DNA of 64,000 nt from NCBI GenBank assembly GCA_030528145.1, contig JAUMZK010000007.1, positions 21,874 through 85,873 on the forward strand. The letters run 5' to 3'. The translations under genes and the position numbers were made by a program. Of the stretch, positions 29,865-39,102 are shown piece by piece. The DNA is from Actinomycetaceae bacterium (GTDB taxonomy: Bacteria; Actinomycetota; Actinomycetes; Actinomycetales; Actinomycetaceae). The notes beneath the pieces are model-generated. The model worked only from the letters and a program-made list of their open reading frames with translations, was not told the origin of the DNA and did no database searches. How positions within the stretch are numbered: position 1 is the stretch's first letter; every line of letters starts with the position of its first letter.

Positions 29865-32120
29865 CTAACTAATTGGTGTTGCCAAATAAAAACGCAAGGA
29901 GAATGGTGCGAGTATGGCTTCTTGTCCGTTTGTAGGACCCTTTTGTGGCTGCGTGACCGTTTCTTTTCTTGCTTCCGTAGGATTTTCCCATGTCGAGTCC
30001 CACGTTAGTTCCCACCTGCTATGCCTGCCACTTGCCAGTTTCATGAGGACGCTTTCGGACGTGCCGTTTATGACTACCAGCAAGTCTTGGTCGCCAGAGG
30101 GTTTTCCCGAGCGGAGCATTTGCAGGGCACGATTGACTGGTTCCACCCAGGTGCGACCTGAAAGCGGGTGACCTTTGCGGTCATACCAACTGAGGTCTGC
30201 CAGGGTGTCGCCGCGTGTGGGAAGTCCTTTGGCAAATCCTTGAGGGCGCATCACAGGATGTGCTTTGCGTAACTGCAGGAGGTAGCGCACAGTGTCTTGC
30301 AGATGGCGCTGCCAAGGTGCCAGGTTCCAGTCCAGCCACGAAGTTTCGTTGTCTTGGCAGTAGGCGTTGTTGTTACCATTTTGCGTGCGTCCAAATTCGT
30401 CGCCGGCAACTATCATTGGTATACCAGCAGAAACCAGCAGGGTACCGAAAATATTGCGCATAGTTTTTGTGCGTTCGGACAAAATATCATCCGCGCCTGG
30501 CAGGCAGGCAAAGTCGGGGTCAGTGGGAGTGAGCCAGCCTTCATACCCGTGGTTCCACGACAAGTTATTATTAGTGCCGTCGCGGTTTTCTTCCAAGTTG
30601 TCTTCATTGTGTTTGTCGTTGTAACTGACTAGGTCTGCCAGGGTGAAGCCGTCGTGGGCAGTAACAAAGTTTATGGAAGCGCGGGTTCCCTGGTTTTGGG
30701 AAGCGTCAGACCGCCCGTATAGGTCTACGGAACCAGAGAGGCGGGTGGCAAGTTGTTGGGGATTATTGCCCCGGTTTGAGCGGTTGAATTGAGCGCGTGC
30801 ATCACTGACCCAAAACGCACGAACACTGTCGCGGTATCTGTCATTCCAGGTGCTGAAAGGGCGCGCAAACCCCCCAGTTTGCCACCCGTTTTCCCCAATA
30901 TCCCACGGTTCTGCAATAATTTTGAGGTTTGCCAGCAAGGGGTCCGTGGCGATTGCGTCCAACATGGGGTGGGTTGGGCTAAAGTCCTGGTGGAAGCGAC
31001 CTAAAGTGACCGCAAGGTCGAAGCGAAAACCGTCTACGCCGACCTCGCCCGCCCAATACCGTAAGGAATCTAAAGCCAGTTGGCGTACGCGCGGACGGGA
31101 AAAATCTAAACTATTTCCGCAACCGGTGACGTCGTAGAACTTGCCCGGATCCCCCGGCACGTGCATGTAATATTCGCGACTGTCCAAACCCCGCAAAGAC
31201 AAGTATTGTCCTACTACTCCGCCCTCGCATGTGTGGTTGTAAACCACGTCCAATATCACTTCAATACCGGCTTGGTGCAAGATAGACACCATGCCGCGCA
31301 CTTCGTCGAGAACGGCTTGGGGACCGGCGCGTCTGGCGTGCGCGGTGGCAAGGGAAGGCTCTGGGGCAAAAAACCCCAAAGTGGAATAACCCCAGTAATT
31401 GGTAAGCCCCCGCTCTAATAGGAAAGCTTCGTCAAATTTTGCGTGAATGGGCAGCAATTCTAGGGTGGTTATTCCCAAACTTTTTATGTATTCGACCGTG
31501 GCAGGGTGAGCAACGCCTGCGTAAGTGCCCCGCAAAGACCCTGGCACGTCCTCGAAATTTTCGGTCAGGCCGCGCACGTGAGCTTCGTAAATAACGGTTT
31601 CATTCCACGGAATCTGAGGACGCCCTGCCACTGCGAAAGGCGTATTCGTTACAACTGCGCGTACCGTATGCGGGGCAGAATCTGCGGTGTCGGGTCGCAG
31701 CGGATAAACCGGGTACATGTCCGCATCGGTTTCATGCCCGTGAATTTGGGGCACTAATTCAATTTTTCCAGTCACGCCACGCGCATAGGGATCCAGTAAC
31801 AATTTTTGCGGGTTGAAGACGTGTCCGTTTTCCGGATCCCACGGACCGTATGCCCGCAAACCGTAAACTGTTCCGATACCCAAACCAAAAATTTGCCCCG
31901 AAAACACTCCGCCCTGGCTGCGATGCAACTGGTAGCGGGTTTCGCCTGCGTGGGGTGCGTCAGAGTCAAAGACACAAAACTCCAGGGCGCTAGCGTTGGG
32001 TGCGCAAACTGCGATTTGTAAACCTCCGGCGACAGGATGGACGCCCAGGCGCAGTGGGGGCACGCGCAATTCTTGCGCAAATTCAGAATTTGGTTGAGAA
32101 CTTATGATTGTCTTCGACAC
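29865..32120 (-). CDS. glgX: Glycogen debranching enzyme (isoamylase type)
   Basis: The 751-residue GH13_11 enzyme hydrolyses alpha-1,6 branches of glycogen-like glucan. A CBM48-type N-terminal domain is followed by YEAHVRGLTENFEDVPG, the nucleophile Asp368 in GFRFDLAVTLGR, and acid/base Glu404 in IIAEPWDIGENGWQTG. MIVAGDEFGRTQNGNNNAYCQDNE (split MIVAGDEFGRTQ / NGNNNAYCQDNE) is diagnostic for GlgX/TreX. The GTG start at 32120 lacks a clear ribosome binding site and could be a little further in. It is divergent from etfB, with 118 bases between. Confidence 0.94.
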   Translation of the reverse strand: MSKTIISSQPNSEFAQELRVPPLRLGVHPVAGGLQIAVCAPNASALEFCVFDSDAPHAGETRYQLHRSQGGVFSGQIFGLGIGTVYGLRAYGPWDPENGHVFNPQKLLLDPYARGVTGKIELVPQIHGHETDADMYPVYPLRPDTADSAPHTVRAVVTNTPFAVAGRPQIPWNETVIYEAHVRGLTENFEDVPGSLRGTYAGVAHPATVEYIKSLGITTLELLPIHAKFDEAFLLERGLTNYWGYSTLGFFAPEPSLATAHARRAGPQAVLDEVRGMVSILHQAGIEVILDVVYNHTCEGGVVGQYLSLRGLDSREYYMHVPGDPGKFYDVTGCGNSLDFSRPRVRQLALDSLRYWAGEVGVDGFRFDLAVTLGRFHQDFSPTHPMLDAIATDPLLANLKIIAEPWDIGENGWQTGGFARPFSTWNDRYRDSVRAFWVSDARAQFNRSNRGNNPQQLATRLSGSVDLYGRSDASQNQGTRASINFVTAHDGFTLADLVSYNDKHNEDNLEENRDGTNNNLSWNHGYEGWLTPTDPDFACLPGADDILSERTKTMRNIFGTLLVSAGIPMIVAGDEFGRTQNGNNNAYCQDNETSWLDWNLAPWQRHLQDTVRYLLQLRKAHPVMRPQGFAKGLPTRGDTLADLSWYDRKGHPLSGRTWVEPVNRALQMLRSGKPSGDQDLLVVINGTSESVLMKLASGRHSRWELTWDSTWENPTEARKETVTQPQKGPTNGQEAILAPFSLRFYLATPIS

Positions 32121-32238
32121 GGGGATATCGTCTCATGCGCTTTGCAAATCCCCAAAGAGGGTCCGCGCTGCCGCGTATTTGCGGTGTTCTGAGGCACCTT
32201 TATTAGCCGCGAACCGGCAATTATGGCACGCTTTAAAC

Positions 32239-33021
32239 ATGAAGATTGTCGTATGTGTCAAGCATGTTCCTGACGCAGAGTCAGAAAGACGGCTTGAAAA
32301 GGGCGCGATTGTTCGCGGCGAGGACGATGTCCTGAATGAACTTGACGAAAATGCCATCGAAGCGGGCGTACAAATAGTAGAAGAAATGGGGGGCGAGGTC
32401 ATCGCCCTCACGATGGGCCCGGAAGGTGCCGAAGAAACCGTGATGCGGGCGTTACAACTGGGCGCAGATCGCGGAATTATTATTTCTGATGAGTCTTTAG
32501 CTGGGTCGGATGCGCTCGGAACGGCACAAGTTTTGGCTGCGGCAATCAATGCAGTGGGGCAGGTAGATCTGGTCCTGACAGGCATGGCGTCCTTGGACGG
32601 GATGACCTCTATGCTGCCAGGGGCGCTCGCGACCCGCTTGTCCCTGCCGTGTCTAACCTTGGCAAAATCCCTGCAGGTGCTCGGGGACCGAGTGCGTGTT
32701 GTGCGGGCGGCTGACGGTTTCGAGGACGTTTTAGAAGTCCCGTTGCCAGCTTTGGTTTCGGTAACTGACCAGGTAAACGACCCGCGTTTTCCCAATTTCG
32801 CAGACATGGCGGCGGCAAAAAACAAGTCAATTAGCAGGTGGACTCTAAAAGACATTGACGCTGAGCACGTGGTGCGTTCTGGCAGTTCCGGAGCTGGAGT
32901 GCAGGTGCTGCGTGCCCGCCAAACCCCCGCCCGCACTGCGGGAAAAATTATCACCGATGCCGGCGAAGGCGGGGTAAAACTAGCAGAATTTTTGCGCCAA
33001 TTTAAGGAGGGCAACCAGTGA
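32239..33021 (+). CDS. etfB: Electron transfer flavoprotein, beta subunit
   Basis: The 260-residue protein forms a heterodimer with EtfA that carries FAD and AMP and shuttles electrons from dehydrogenases to the quinone pool or other acceptors. The N-terminus MKIVVCVKHVPDAE and the signature segment with VLTGMASLDG and PALVSV are family features. ATG 32239 is chosen because it begins the fold, although the ribosome binding site is poor. It overlaps etfA by four bases. No acyl-CoA dehydrogenase lies nearby, so its electron donor is unknown. Confidence 0.94.
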   Translation: MKIVVCVKHVPDAESERRLEKGAIVRGEDDVLNELDENAIEAGVQIVEEMGGEVIALTMGPEGAEETVMRALQLGADRGIIISDESLAGSDALGTAQVLAAAINAVGQVDLVLTGMASLDGMTSMLPGALATRLSLPCLTLAKSLQVLGDRVRVVRAADGFEDVLEVPLPALVSVTDQVNDPRFPNFADMAAAKNKSISRWTLKDIDAEHVVRSGSSGAGVQVLRARQTPARTAGKIITDAGEGGVKLAEFLRQFKEGNQ

Positions 33022-33992
33022 GCTTCTCACTACCAGTTCTAGTTGTAGTCGACCATGTTTCCGACGAGGACGGAACTTACCGACTGACTGTGGCTTCCAA
33101 AGAACTGCTCACTACCGCTCGGAGGCTTACTGATGCGACCGTCCTCGCAATAGCACTTTGCCCCGAACCCGAAATGGACCAATTAGCAAAATACGGCACT
33201 GACACCGTTTACGTTGCCGATTTGCAAGGGCGCAGTCCCCGCATTGGTGCAGTAGTAGTTGACGCCGTCAACGCATGTTTGCAAAAGACGGGAAAAGTGG
33301 CTGCCATTTTGGTGGTTTCCAATTATCGAGGACGAGAAGTTGCGGCTGGGCTTGCCAGCATCCTCGATTCTGGGGCGGCTGTGGACGTAACTCGTCTCAG
33401 TGCACGTGGCGGCAAACTGGTGGCGGGCAAAACTATCCTCAGTGGTTCCTGGGAAACTATTTTCCAGATCCACCGCGGTACTCCCATTGTCGGTTTGCGT
33501 CCCTCTGCGGTCTTGGCTGAAGTGGTGAATAATCCTATTTCTGCTAATCGCGAGGACGTTCAGGTCACGTTCCGCCCTGAAACTACCGCTGTACAACTGG
33601 TTTCTTCCGCCGCGTTGAATGGCGACGGACCCGCACTAACCGAAGCTGAAGTGGTAGTTTGCGGAGGACGCGGAACCAACGGCGACTTTTCCCAAGTCAA
33701 TAAACTCGCCGAAATATTTGGCGGCGCAGTGGGCGCCACTCGCGTTGCCGCAGACGAAGGATGGGTAGAACGCTCACTCCAAATCGGGCAAACCGGTGAA
33801 ACTATCGCCCCTAAACTTTATGTTGGGCTGGGAGTCTCCGGGGCCATCCACCACACCTGCGGTATGCAAAGTGCCCAAACTATAGTCGCCGTATGCGACG
33901 ACCCCGACGCACCTATCTTTGAAATGTGCGACTTCGGAGTGGTCGGCAAACTCGAAGACGTGGTGCCACCAGCTATCGAGGCATTGCAGTGA
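33018..33992 (+). CDS. etfA: Electron transfer flavoprotein, alpha subunit
   Basis: The 324-residue FAD-binding partner of EtfB has a C-terminal FAD domain with CGGRGTNGDFSQVNKLAEIFGGAVGATR (seen as CGGRGTNGDF and LAEIFGGAVGATR), TGETIAPKLYVGLGVSGAIHHTCGM and the ending DFGVVGKLEDVVPP. The GTG start overlaps the etfB stop (GTGA), and its own stop overlaps the next gene's start in the same way. Four genes are therefore coupled by four-base overlaps. Confidence 0.95.
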   Translation: MSFSLPVLVVVDHVSDEDGTYRLTVASKELLTTARRLTDATVLAIALCPEPEMDQLAKYGTDTVYVADLQGRSPRIGAVVVDAVNACLQKTGKVAAILVVSNYRGREVAAGLASILDSGAAVDVTRLSARGGKLVAGKTILSGSWETIFQIHRGTPIVGLRPSAVLAEVVNNPISANREDVQVTFRPETTAVQLVSSAALNGDGPALTEAEVVVCGGRGTNGDFSQVNKLAEIFGGAVGATRVAADEGWVERSLQIGQTGETIAPKLYVGLGVSGAIHHTCGMQSAQTIVAVCDDPDAPIFEMCDFGVVGKLEDVVPPAIEALQ

Positions 33993-35122
33993 TTTACCTG
34001 GACTATGCCGCCTCCGCCCCACTGCGCCCCGTCGCCCGCACCAAAATGTTGGAAATCTGGGATACCAACCAAGGCAACGGTCTCAATCCCTCTTCACTGC
34101 ACGTGGGCGGTCGAGGCGCGCGCGAATTATTAGAACAAGCCCGCGCCGACATTGCCGAATGCATCGGCGCCGCTGCCCCCGAAGTCATATTCACCGCAGG
34201 AGGCACAGAAGCCGACGCGCTCGCGGTCCGCGGTCTTTGGAAAGAAGGCGGTGACGTCCTCGCAATCAGCGCTATTGAACACGCTGCGATCAGTGAAAAT
34301 GCGCGTGAGGGCGGACGGAAATTACTGGTATTGCCGGTAACTGAAAGTGGCGTCCTCAACCTGGAAAAAGCTCAGGAATTGCTGGCGTCAGAAAATTTGG
34401 GTTTAGTGTCGGTAATGGCAGTAAACAACGAGGTCGGTACTATCCAACCCGTATTAGAACTCACTAAGTGGCTTGCCTTGGTTCATCCCGGCGTTCCCAT
34501 ACACTGTGACGCTGTGCAAGGTGCGGGGAAGGTTCCGCTTGATTTTTCTGCGTCCGGGCTCACTGCGATGAGTTTGGCGGCACACAAGGTGGGGGGGCCG
34601 ACCGGGGTCGGCGCCCTCGTGCTAAAAAAAGGCGTCACTTTAAAAAGCGACCGATTGGGGGGTGGGCAAGAACGCGGCGTCCGTTCGGGAACCCAAAGTG
34701 TGGCGGGAGCAGCCGGATTTGCCGCCGCACTGCGCCAAGCCGTGACTGAAGACCATACCCAAACTGAACAGTACTGCGAAGAAATGCGGCGAGCATTGCG
34801 GCAAATTAAGGGTGTGAAACTCACCACGAGCGCGCCCACCGCCCCCGGATTTGTCCACTTTTCGGTAGCAGGAGCGACCTCGGAGGGATTATTGTTTGGC
34901 TTTGACCAGCAAGGCATTTGTGTCAGCGCGGGGGCGGCCTGTAAGGCAGGTGTCGCCCGCCCATCAAACGTGCTTTTGGCGATGGGACGAAGCGAGGACG
35001 AAGCGATAGGCACAGTGCGGGTTACGCCAGGGTGGAACACCAGTGAAAGTGACGTGGTTACTTTTATTCGTGCGCTTCCTGGCGTTATAGAAATTGCCCG
35101 CAAATTAGGAGGACGTAAGTGA
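33989..35122 (+). CDS. Cysteine desulfurase (NifS/IscS family)
   Basis: The 377-residue PLP enzyme removes sulfur from cysteine as a persulfide. The N-terminus IYLDYAASAPLRP, the PLP lysine Lys200 in SLAAHKVGGPTG, and the active cysteine Cys318 in VSAGAACKAGVARPSNVL are visible. GTG 33989 overlaps etfA by four bases and starts exactly at the conserved YLDYAA strand. Placed directly before mnmA with a four-base overlap, it is most likely the sulfur donor for tRNA thiolation and perhaps for Fe-S assembly. Confidence 0.95.
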   Translation: MIYLDYAASAPLRPVARTKMLEIWDTNQGNGLNPSSLHVGGRGARELLEQARADIAECIGAAAPEVIFTAGGTEADALAVRGLWKEGGDVLAISAIEHAAISENAREGGRKLLVLPVTESGVLNLEKAQELLASENLGLVSVMAVNNEVGTIQPVLELTKWLALVHPGVPIHCDAVQGAGKVPLDFSASGLTAMSLAAHKVGGPTGVGALVLKKGVTLKSDRLGGGQERGVRSGTQSVAGAAGFAAALRQAVTEDHTQTEQYCEEMRRALRQIKGVKLTTSAPTAPGFVHFSVAGATSEGLLFGFDQQGICVSAGAACKAGVARPSNVLLAMGRSEDEAIGTVRVTPGWNTSESDVVTFIRALPGVIEIARKLGGRK

Positions 35123-36189
35123 AGGTTTTAGCGGCACTTTCCGGGGGAGTGGACTCGGCAGTGGCGGCGGCCAGGGCTGTGGAAGCCGGTCACGAAGTCA
35201 CGGCTGTGCATATGGCGTTATCTGCTGATAGTGCTCAAAGTCGGTGTGGGTCCAGGGGGTGTTGCACTATTGAGGACGCCGATGATGCGCGTCGCGCTGC
35301 CGCAAAAATTGGGATTCCCTTTTACGTGTGGGATATGGCGGCAGATTTCGAAGAAACTGTTATTGCAGATTTTGTTCGCCAGTATCAGGCCGGTTTGACG
35401 CCTAACCCGTGCGTGCGTTGTAACGAGTTTGTGAAGTTTCGCGAATTGTTACGGCGCGGCATGGCGCTCGGCTTTGACGCGGTGTGTACCGGGCATTATG
35501 CGCAGGTTCGTGCGGGTACGACCGGTCCTGAATTACACCGGGCGCAGTGCTTGGAAAAGGACCAATCCTACGTGCTCGCGGTGATGGGACGTCAGGCGTT
35601 GGAACACGTTTTGTTCCCGCTGGGAGACGTGCCGGATAAAGCCAGCGTGCGCCAAGAAGCCGACGCGCGCGGTCTGGTTATGGCGAACAAACCGGACAGT
35701 TACGACATTTGTTTCATTCCGGACGGCAATACGCGTGGTTTCTTGCAGGGTCGTATTGGTAAACAAACTGGGGAAATTGTTGACAGTGACGGTAACTTGC
35801 TGGGATACCATGAGGGTTATTTTGGTTACACTGTAGGTCAGCGCAAAGGACTGAATTTAGGTCGTCCGGCGCCAGATGGTCGTCCTCGTTATGTTTTGGA
35901 AACGCGTCCGCGTACCAACCAGGTGGTGGTTGGTCCCAGCGAGTTGCTATCGGTGTGCCGCATAGATGCGGTTGACGTCATCGAATTAGCAGAAGACATC
36001 CGTGGGCAAGCACATGTCCAGTTTCGGGCGCACGGTCGTCCGGTGGGGGCTCAGGTGGTGCTTTCTGAGGGCGGCTTGTCAGCCCTTTTGGATGCCCCGG
36101 TGCGCGCTGTCGCACCTGGTCAGTCGCTGGTTGTGTACAAGGGAACGCGGGTTGTTGCGGAGGCGACAATCACCAGGGCGTATCGGTAA
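35119..36189 (+). CDS. mnmA: tRNA-specific 2-thiouridylase MnmA
   Basis: The 356-residue enzyme puts sulfur on U34 of Lys, Glu and Gln tRNAs, using ATP and sulfur from a cysteine desulfurase. The PP-loop SGGVDSA lies at residues 8-14. The catalytic cysteines are in NPCVRCNEFVKF and DICFIPDG. The GTG start overlaps the desulfurase stop (GTGA), preceded by GGAGGAC. Its neighbour supplies the sulfur, so the pair is a functional unit. Confidence 0.97.
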   Translation: MKVLAALSGGVDSAVAAARAVEAGHEVTAVHMALSADSAQSRCGSRGCCTIEDADDARRAAAKIGIPFYVWDMAADFEETVIADFVRQYQAGLTPNPCVRCNEFVKFRELLRRGMALGFDAVCTGHYAQVRAGTTGPELHRAQCLEKDQSYVLAVMGRQALEHVLFPLGDVPDKASVRQEADARGLVMANKPDSYDICFIPDGNTRGFLQGRIGKQTGEIVDSDGNLLGYHEGYFGYTVGQRKGLNLGRPAPDGRPRYVLETRPRTNQVVVGPSELLSVCRIDAVDVIELAEDIRGQAHVQFRAHGRPVGAQVVLSEGGLSALLDAPVRAVAPGQSLVVYKGTRVVAEATITRAYR

Positions 36190-36232
36190 ATAATTTGTTG
36201 CCAGGTGGGCTCGCTGGTAGAGTTAGACGAGC

Positions 36233-36314
<82 letters not shown>

Positions 36315-36336
36315 CCGGTTGTGAAACAATGGGGCT

Positions 36337-37182
36337 ATGGAAACATGTACTACCGCGGTCCAACTGCGTACCTTAGTAAAACAGTGGAAAAAACAGGGTT
36401 TTACGGTGGGGTTTGTCCCTACTATGGGTTATTTGCATGAAGGGCATTTGTCGCTGGTGCAGCGGTCAAAAGAAATTTGTGATCGTACGGTGGTGTCTAT
36501 TTTCGTGAACCCCACCCAGTTTGGTCCAAATGAAGATTTAGACCGTTATCCGCGCGATTTCGCCAGGGATTGCCAGTTGTTAGTCCAGTCCGAGGTCGAT
36601 GTGGTGTTTCACCCGGATGCTGGGGAAATGTACCCACCAGGTTTTTCTACTTTTGTGGAGCCTGGCACGGCTGCGCAGGGTTTGTGCGGGCGGTCTCGGC
36701 CGGGGCATTTTCGGGGTGTGTGTACGGTGGTTGCGAAGTTGCTGAACCTAGTGACCCCTGATTATGCGTTTTTTGGGCAAAAGGACGCTCAGCAAGTGGC
36801 GGTAATTCGGGCGATGGTGCGCGATTTGCAGATGGACGTGCGAATTGTGAGTTGCCCGATAGTGCGTGAAGAAGATGGTTTGGCAAAGAGTTCGCGCAAT
36901 GTGTACTTGGATGATTCGCAGCGGCAAGCCGCGCTGGTGCTGCCTGGTGCGTTGGCGTCCGCACAGCGGATGATCGCTGGCGGGCAAACTGACGCCAATG
37001 CGATTAGACAGCAAATTTTAGGCGAACTGCAGGGTGAAAAATTAGCCGAGGTCGACTACGTAGAAATCGTGGATGGGACCAACATGCAGGAAGTTTCCAA
37101 AGTTCATGAGGGCGACTTAGTGGCGGTAGCGGTACGCTTCGGTACCACCAGGCTCATTGATAATTTCACAGTCACAAAATAA
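36337..37182 (+). CDS. panC: Pantothenate synthetase
   Basis: The 281-residue enzyme joins pantoate and beta-alanine with ATP to make pantothenate, the coenzyme A precursor. The HIGH-like motif HEGH lies at 34-37 in PTMGYLHEGHLSLV. Others are FVNPTQFGPNEDLDRYPR, FFGQKDAQQ and the KSSRNVYL loop equivalent to KMSKS. panB and panD are not adjacent. ATG 36337 has only a weak GGGG element upstream and lies 22 bases after tRNA-Leu. Confidence 0.96.
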   Translation: METCTTAVQLRTLVKQWKKQGFTVGFVPTMGYLHEGHLSLVQRSKEICDRTVVSIFVNPTQFGPNEDLDRYPRDFARDCQLLVQSEVDVVFHPDAGEMYPPGFSTFVEPGTAAQGLCGRSRPGHFRGVCTVVAKLLNLVTPDYAFFGQKDAQQVAVIRAMVRDLQMDVRIVSCPIVREEDGLAKSSRNVYLDDSQRQAALVLPGALASAQRMIAGGQTDANAIRQQILGELQGEKLAEVDYVEIVDGTNMQEVSKVHEGDLVAVAVRFGTTRLIDNFTVTK

Positions 37183-37213
37183 TCACCGGTTTGGAAATTC
37201 GTAGAGGAGAAAA

Positions 37214-37687
37214 ATGAAACTGGAAATTGGGGAGAAAGCGCCCGCATTCGCCCTCGCCACCGCCGGGGGAGGGGAAATAACTTTAGAACAACTATTGCAG
37301 CAGAGCGAAAAAGGCGTAATTGTGTACTTTTATCCGCGCGCCTCAACCCCTGGTTGCACTACTCAGGCCTGTGATTTTCGCGATTCTCTGGCGTCTTTGC
37401 GCGCTCACGGTTATGAAGTCGTGGGAATCAGCCCGGATAAAATCGCAGCGTTGGACAAATTTGCCGCCAAATATGATCTCCCGTTTACGCTTGCGGCAGA
37501 TCCAGAAAAAACTACTTTAGATGCATACGGTGCCTACGGTGAAAAGAATCTGTACGGGAAACTCACCAGGGGCGTAATTCGTTCGACTGTGGTTGTAGGC
37601 AAAAACGGGAAAGTCGTCCTCGCTAGGTACAATGTGCGGGCAAAAGGACACGTCGCACGCCTGACAAAAGAACTGGGAATTGTGTAA
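37214..37687 (+). CDS. bcp: Thioredoxin-dependent peroxiredoxin (Bcp/PrxQ)
   Basis: The 157-residue atypical 2-Cys peroxiredoxin reduces hydrogen and alkyl peroxides with thioredoxin as donor. The peroxidatic Cys48 and resolving Cys53 lie in STPGCTTQACDFRD, the five-residue spacing typical of PrxQ. FYPRASTPG (Pro-x-x-x-Thr) is the catalytic surround. ATG 37214 follows AGAGGAGAAAA. It stands alone after panC. Confidence 0.95.
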   Translation: MKLEIGEKAPAFALATAGGGEITLEQLLQQSEKGVIVYFYPRASTPGCTTQACDFRDSLASLRAHGYEVVGISPDKIAALDKFAAKYDLPFTLAADPEKTTLDAYGAYGEKNLYGKLTRGVIRSTVVVGKNGKVVLARYNVRAKGHVARLTKELGIV

Positions 37688-37762
37688 CAGGATTTTCTCT
37701 ACCCCACGGATCAGAGTAAATTTTAGTGCGGAAGTTTTCCATTTTCATCTAATAGGAGATCT

Positions 37763-38161
37763 ATGCGTAACTGGAAAATATGGGCGGCGCTGGTTGTCGT
37801 CCTCGTAATTATTGGTGGCGTTTTCGGCTACTACCAACACCATCAAACCCAGGCTGCTCAAGCCGCATATATGGAAGCCAGTAAAGAAATGGCGTCCGTA
37901 CTGGGGGACTTGTCAGATGCGAAGTCTGAGGGCGCTGCGCTGGCGGGTGAAGCTCACGACAAGGCAGATCCGGGTGCCATTGCGGAACTGAAAGAGGCCG
38001 TGAAAGTTAACGTGTCGCGTCCGGCATACGTAAAATCGGTGTCTGCCACCGCTTATCGCAAAGCTACCGCAGAAGTCGAATCAGTGATCGAAACGGCTAA
38101 AGCAGCAACCAAGAAAATCAAGGAAGACATCAAGAAAGTCCAGGATTCTACGAAGAAATAG
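37763..38161 (+). CDS. Small membrane-anchored protein, function unknown
   Basis: The 132-residue product has a single N-terminal membrane or signal-anchor segment (about 7-24). An Ala-, Lys- and Glu-rich region follows, likely helical or coiled coil and ending KKIKEDIKKVQDSTKK. No lipobox and no family that I recognise. ATG 37763 has a good ribosome binding site (TAGGAGATCT). Confidence 0.7.
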   Translation: MRNWKIWAALVVVLVIIGGVFGYYQHHQTQAAQAAYMEASKEMASVLGDLSDAKSEGAALAGEAHDKADPGAIAELKEAVKVNVSRPAYVKSVSATAYRKATAEVESVIETAKAATKKIKEDIKKVQDSTKK

Positions 38162-38198
38162 CCAGTAGAAGTTAGACCGAAGAAGTCCAACTGCGAAA

Positions 38199-38218
38199 GC
38201 CCCGGCTACGGTCGGGGC
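38199..38218 (-). terminator. Probable terminator after the tRNA-Lys genes
   Basis: GCCCCG at 38199-38204 pairs with CGGGGC at 38213-38218. On the minus strand it lies just past the 3' end of the first tRNA-Lys copy and is followed by TTTCG, a short T tract. The plus side has no T run after the stem. Confidence 0.45.
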
Positions 38219-38227
38219 ACGAAAAAG

Positions 38228-38300
38228 TGCGCCGTGAGGGAATCGAACCCCCAACCCGCTGGTTAAGAGCCAGCTGCTCTGCCAATTGAGCTAACGGCGC
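38228..38300 (-). tRNA. tRNA-Lys (anticodon CUU), copy 1
   Basis: Read on the minus strand: acceptor GCGCCGT/ACGGCGC, D arm TTAGCTCAATTGGCAGAGC, anticodon stem with loop CTCTTAA and anticodon CUU (Lys, AAG), T arm with GGTTCGATTCC. Discriminator A; no CCA encoded. Identical to the copy 100 bases away. Confidence 0.97.
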
Positions 38301-38327
38301 AAAAAGACCGGCGTGAGAACCGATCCG

Positions 38328-38400
38328 TGCGCCGTGAGGGAATCGAACCCCCAACCCGCTGGTTAAGAGCCAGCTGCTCTGCCAATTGAGCTAACGGCGC
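38328..38400 (-). tRNA. tRNA-Lys (anticodon CUU), copy 2
   Basis: Exact 73-base duplicate of the tRNA-Lys at 38228-38300, in the same orientation, separated by 27 bases of unrelated spacer. Being upstream on the minus strand, it is probably transcribed first, from a promoter in 38401-38529. Confidence 0.97.
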
Positions 38401-38529
38401 ATCTGCATGAATAAGAATAACAATATTGCTAACTAAAGAACAAACCAGCTGCCTGCGAACCGCGTCACGCTATTTACCGTTCGCAAAATTGCAATGTGCC
38501 CATATTATGGAAGCAACGAAAGGGGAAAA

Positions 38530-39102
38530 GTGAAAGTTGTTTCCAAAACTGCTATCGCCTTGGCATTACTGGGGGTAGCAGGCGGGTTCGCGGCGCTCCA
38601 ACTGATACTTACCGAAATAAAACATTACAAAGAACCGGGGGCGGCGCTATCTTGCGATATCAACCCGTTGGTTGGTTGTTCTAATTCGCTCACGTCCCCG
38701 CAGGCGCACTTGCTGGGTATTCCCAACGCGACGGTCGGATTGATGGCTTTTTCGGCACTATTAGCTTTTGCGCTACTGGCTATTTTCACTCCCATTCCTG
38801 CATGGATTTGGAAAATAATGGTGGTGCCAGCCTTGGCGGGCTGGGTAGCAGTAGGGACTTTCCTATACTTTTCGGTGACTATCTTTCATGCCCTGTGCCC
38901 GTGGTGCCTAGTAGTGTGGGCGGTCACAATCCCAATTGGGGCGTTACTTTTGGCAAAATCGGCGGCAGCATGGTCCACCACTAATCCGGTGGCAATATTC
39001 TTGGCGAAAAACTGGTGGGCAATAACTGCGCTGCTTTACTTCACCGCAATAATTTCTATCGTTGTGGGAATGCGTACGCAACTACAGTTGGTATTGCCGT
39101 GA
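38530..39102 (+). CDS. Vitamin K epoxide reductase (VKOR) family membrane protein
   Basis: The 190-residue membrane protein has about five hydrophobic segments. VKOR homologues pass electrons from a DsbA-like thiol oxidase to menaquinone, driving disulfide formation outside the cell. The loop pair Cys42 and Cys50 (SCDINPLVGC) and the active site Cys123-Pro-Trp-Cys126 are present. GTG 38530 follows AAAGGGGAAAA; an ATG 12 codons earlier has no such site. No DsbA partner is adjacent. The stop overlaps the DtxR-family gene by four bases. Confidence 0.9.
   Translation: MKVVSKTAIALALLGVAGGFAALQLILTEIKHYKEPGAALSCDINPLVGCSNSLTSPQAHLLGIPNATVGLMAFSALLAFALLAIFTPIPAWIWKIMVVPALAGWVAVGTFLYFSVTIFHALCPWCLVVWAVTIPIGALLLAKSAAAWSTTNPVAIFLAKNWWAITALLYFTAIISIVVGMRTQLQLVLP

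Noticed and set aside
32133..33014. Long open frame (293 codons) opposite etfB
   Set aside because: It is the reverse-strand shadow of etfB, low in complexity (Ser/Arg/Thr-rich), and etfB is unambiguous.
38228..38400. Two near-identical 73-base units as a CRISPR or attachment site
   Set aside because: They are complete tRNA-Lys genes; no spacers, cas genes or integrase are near.
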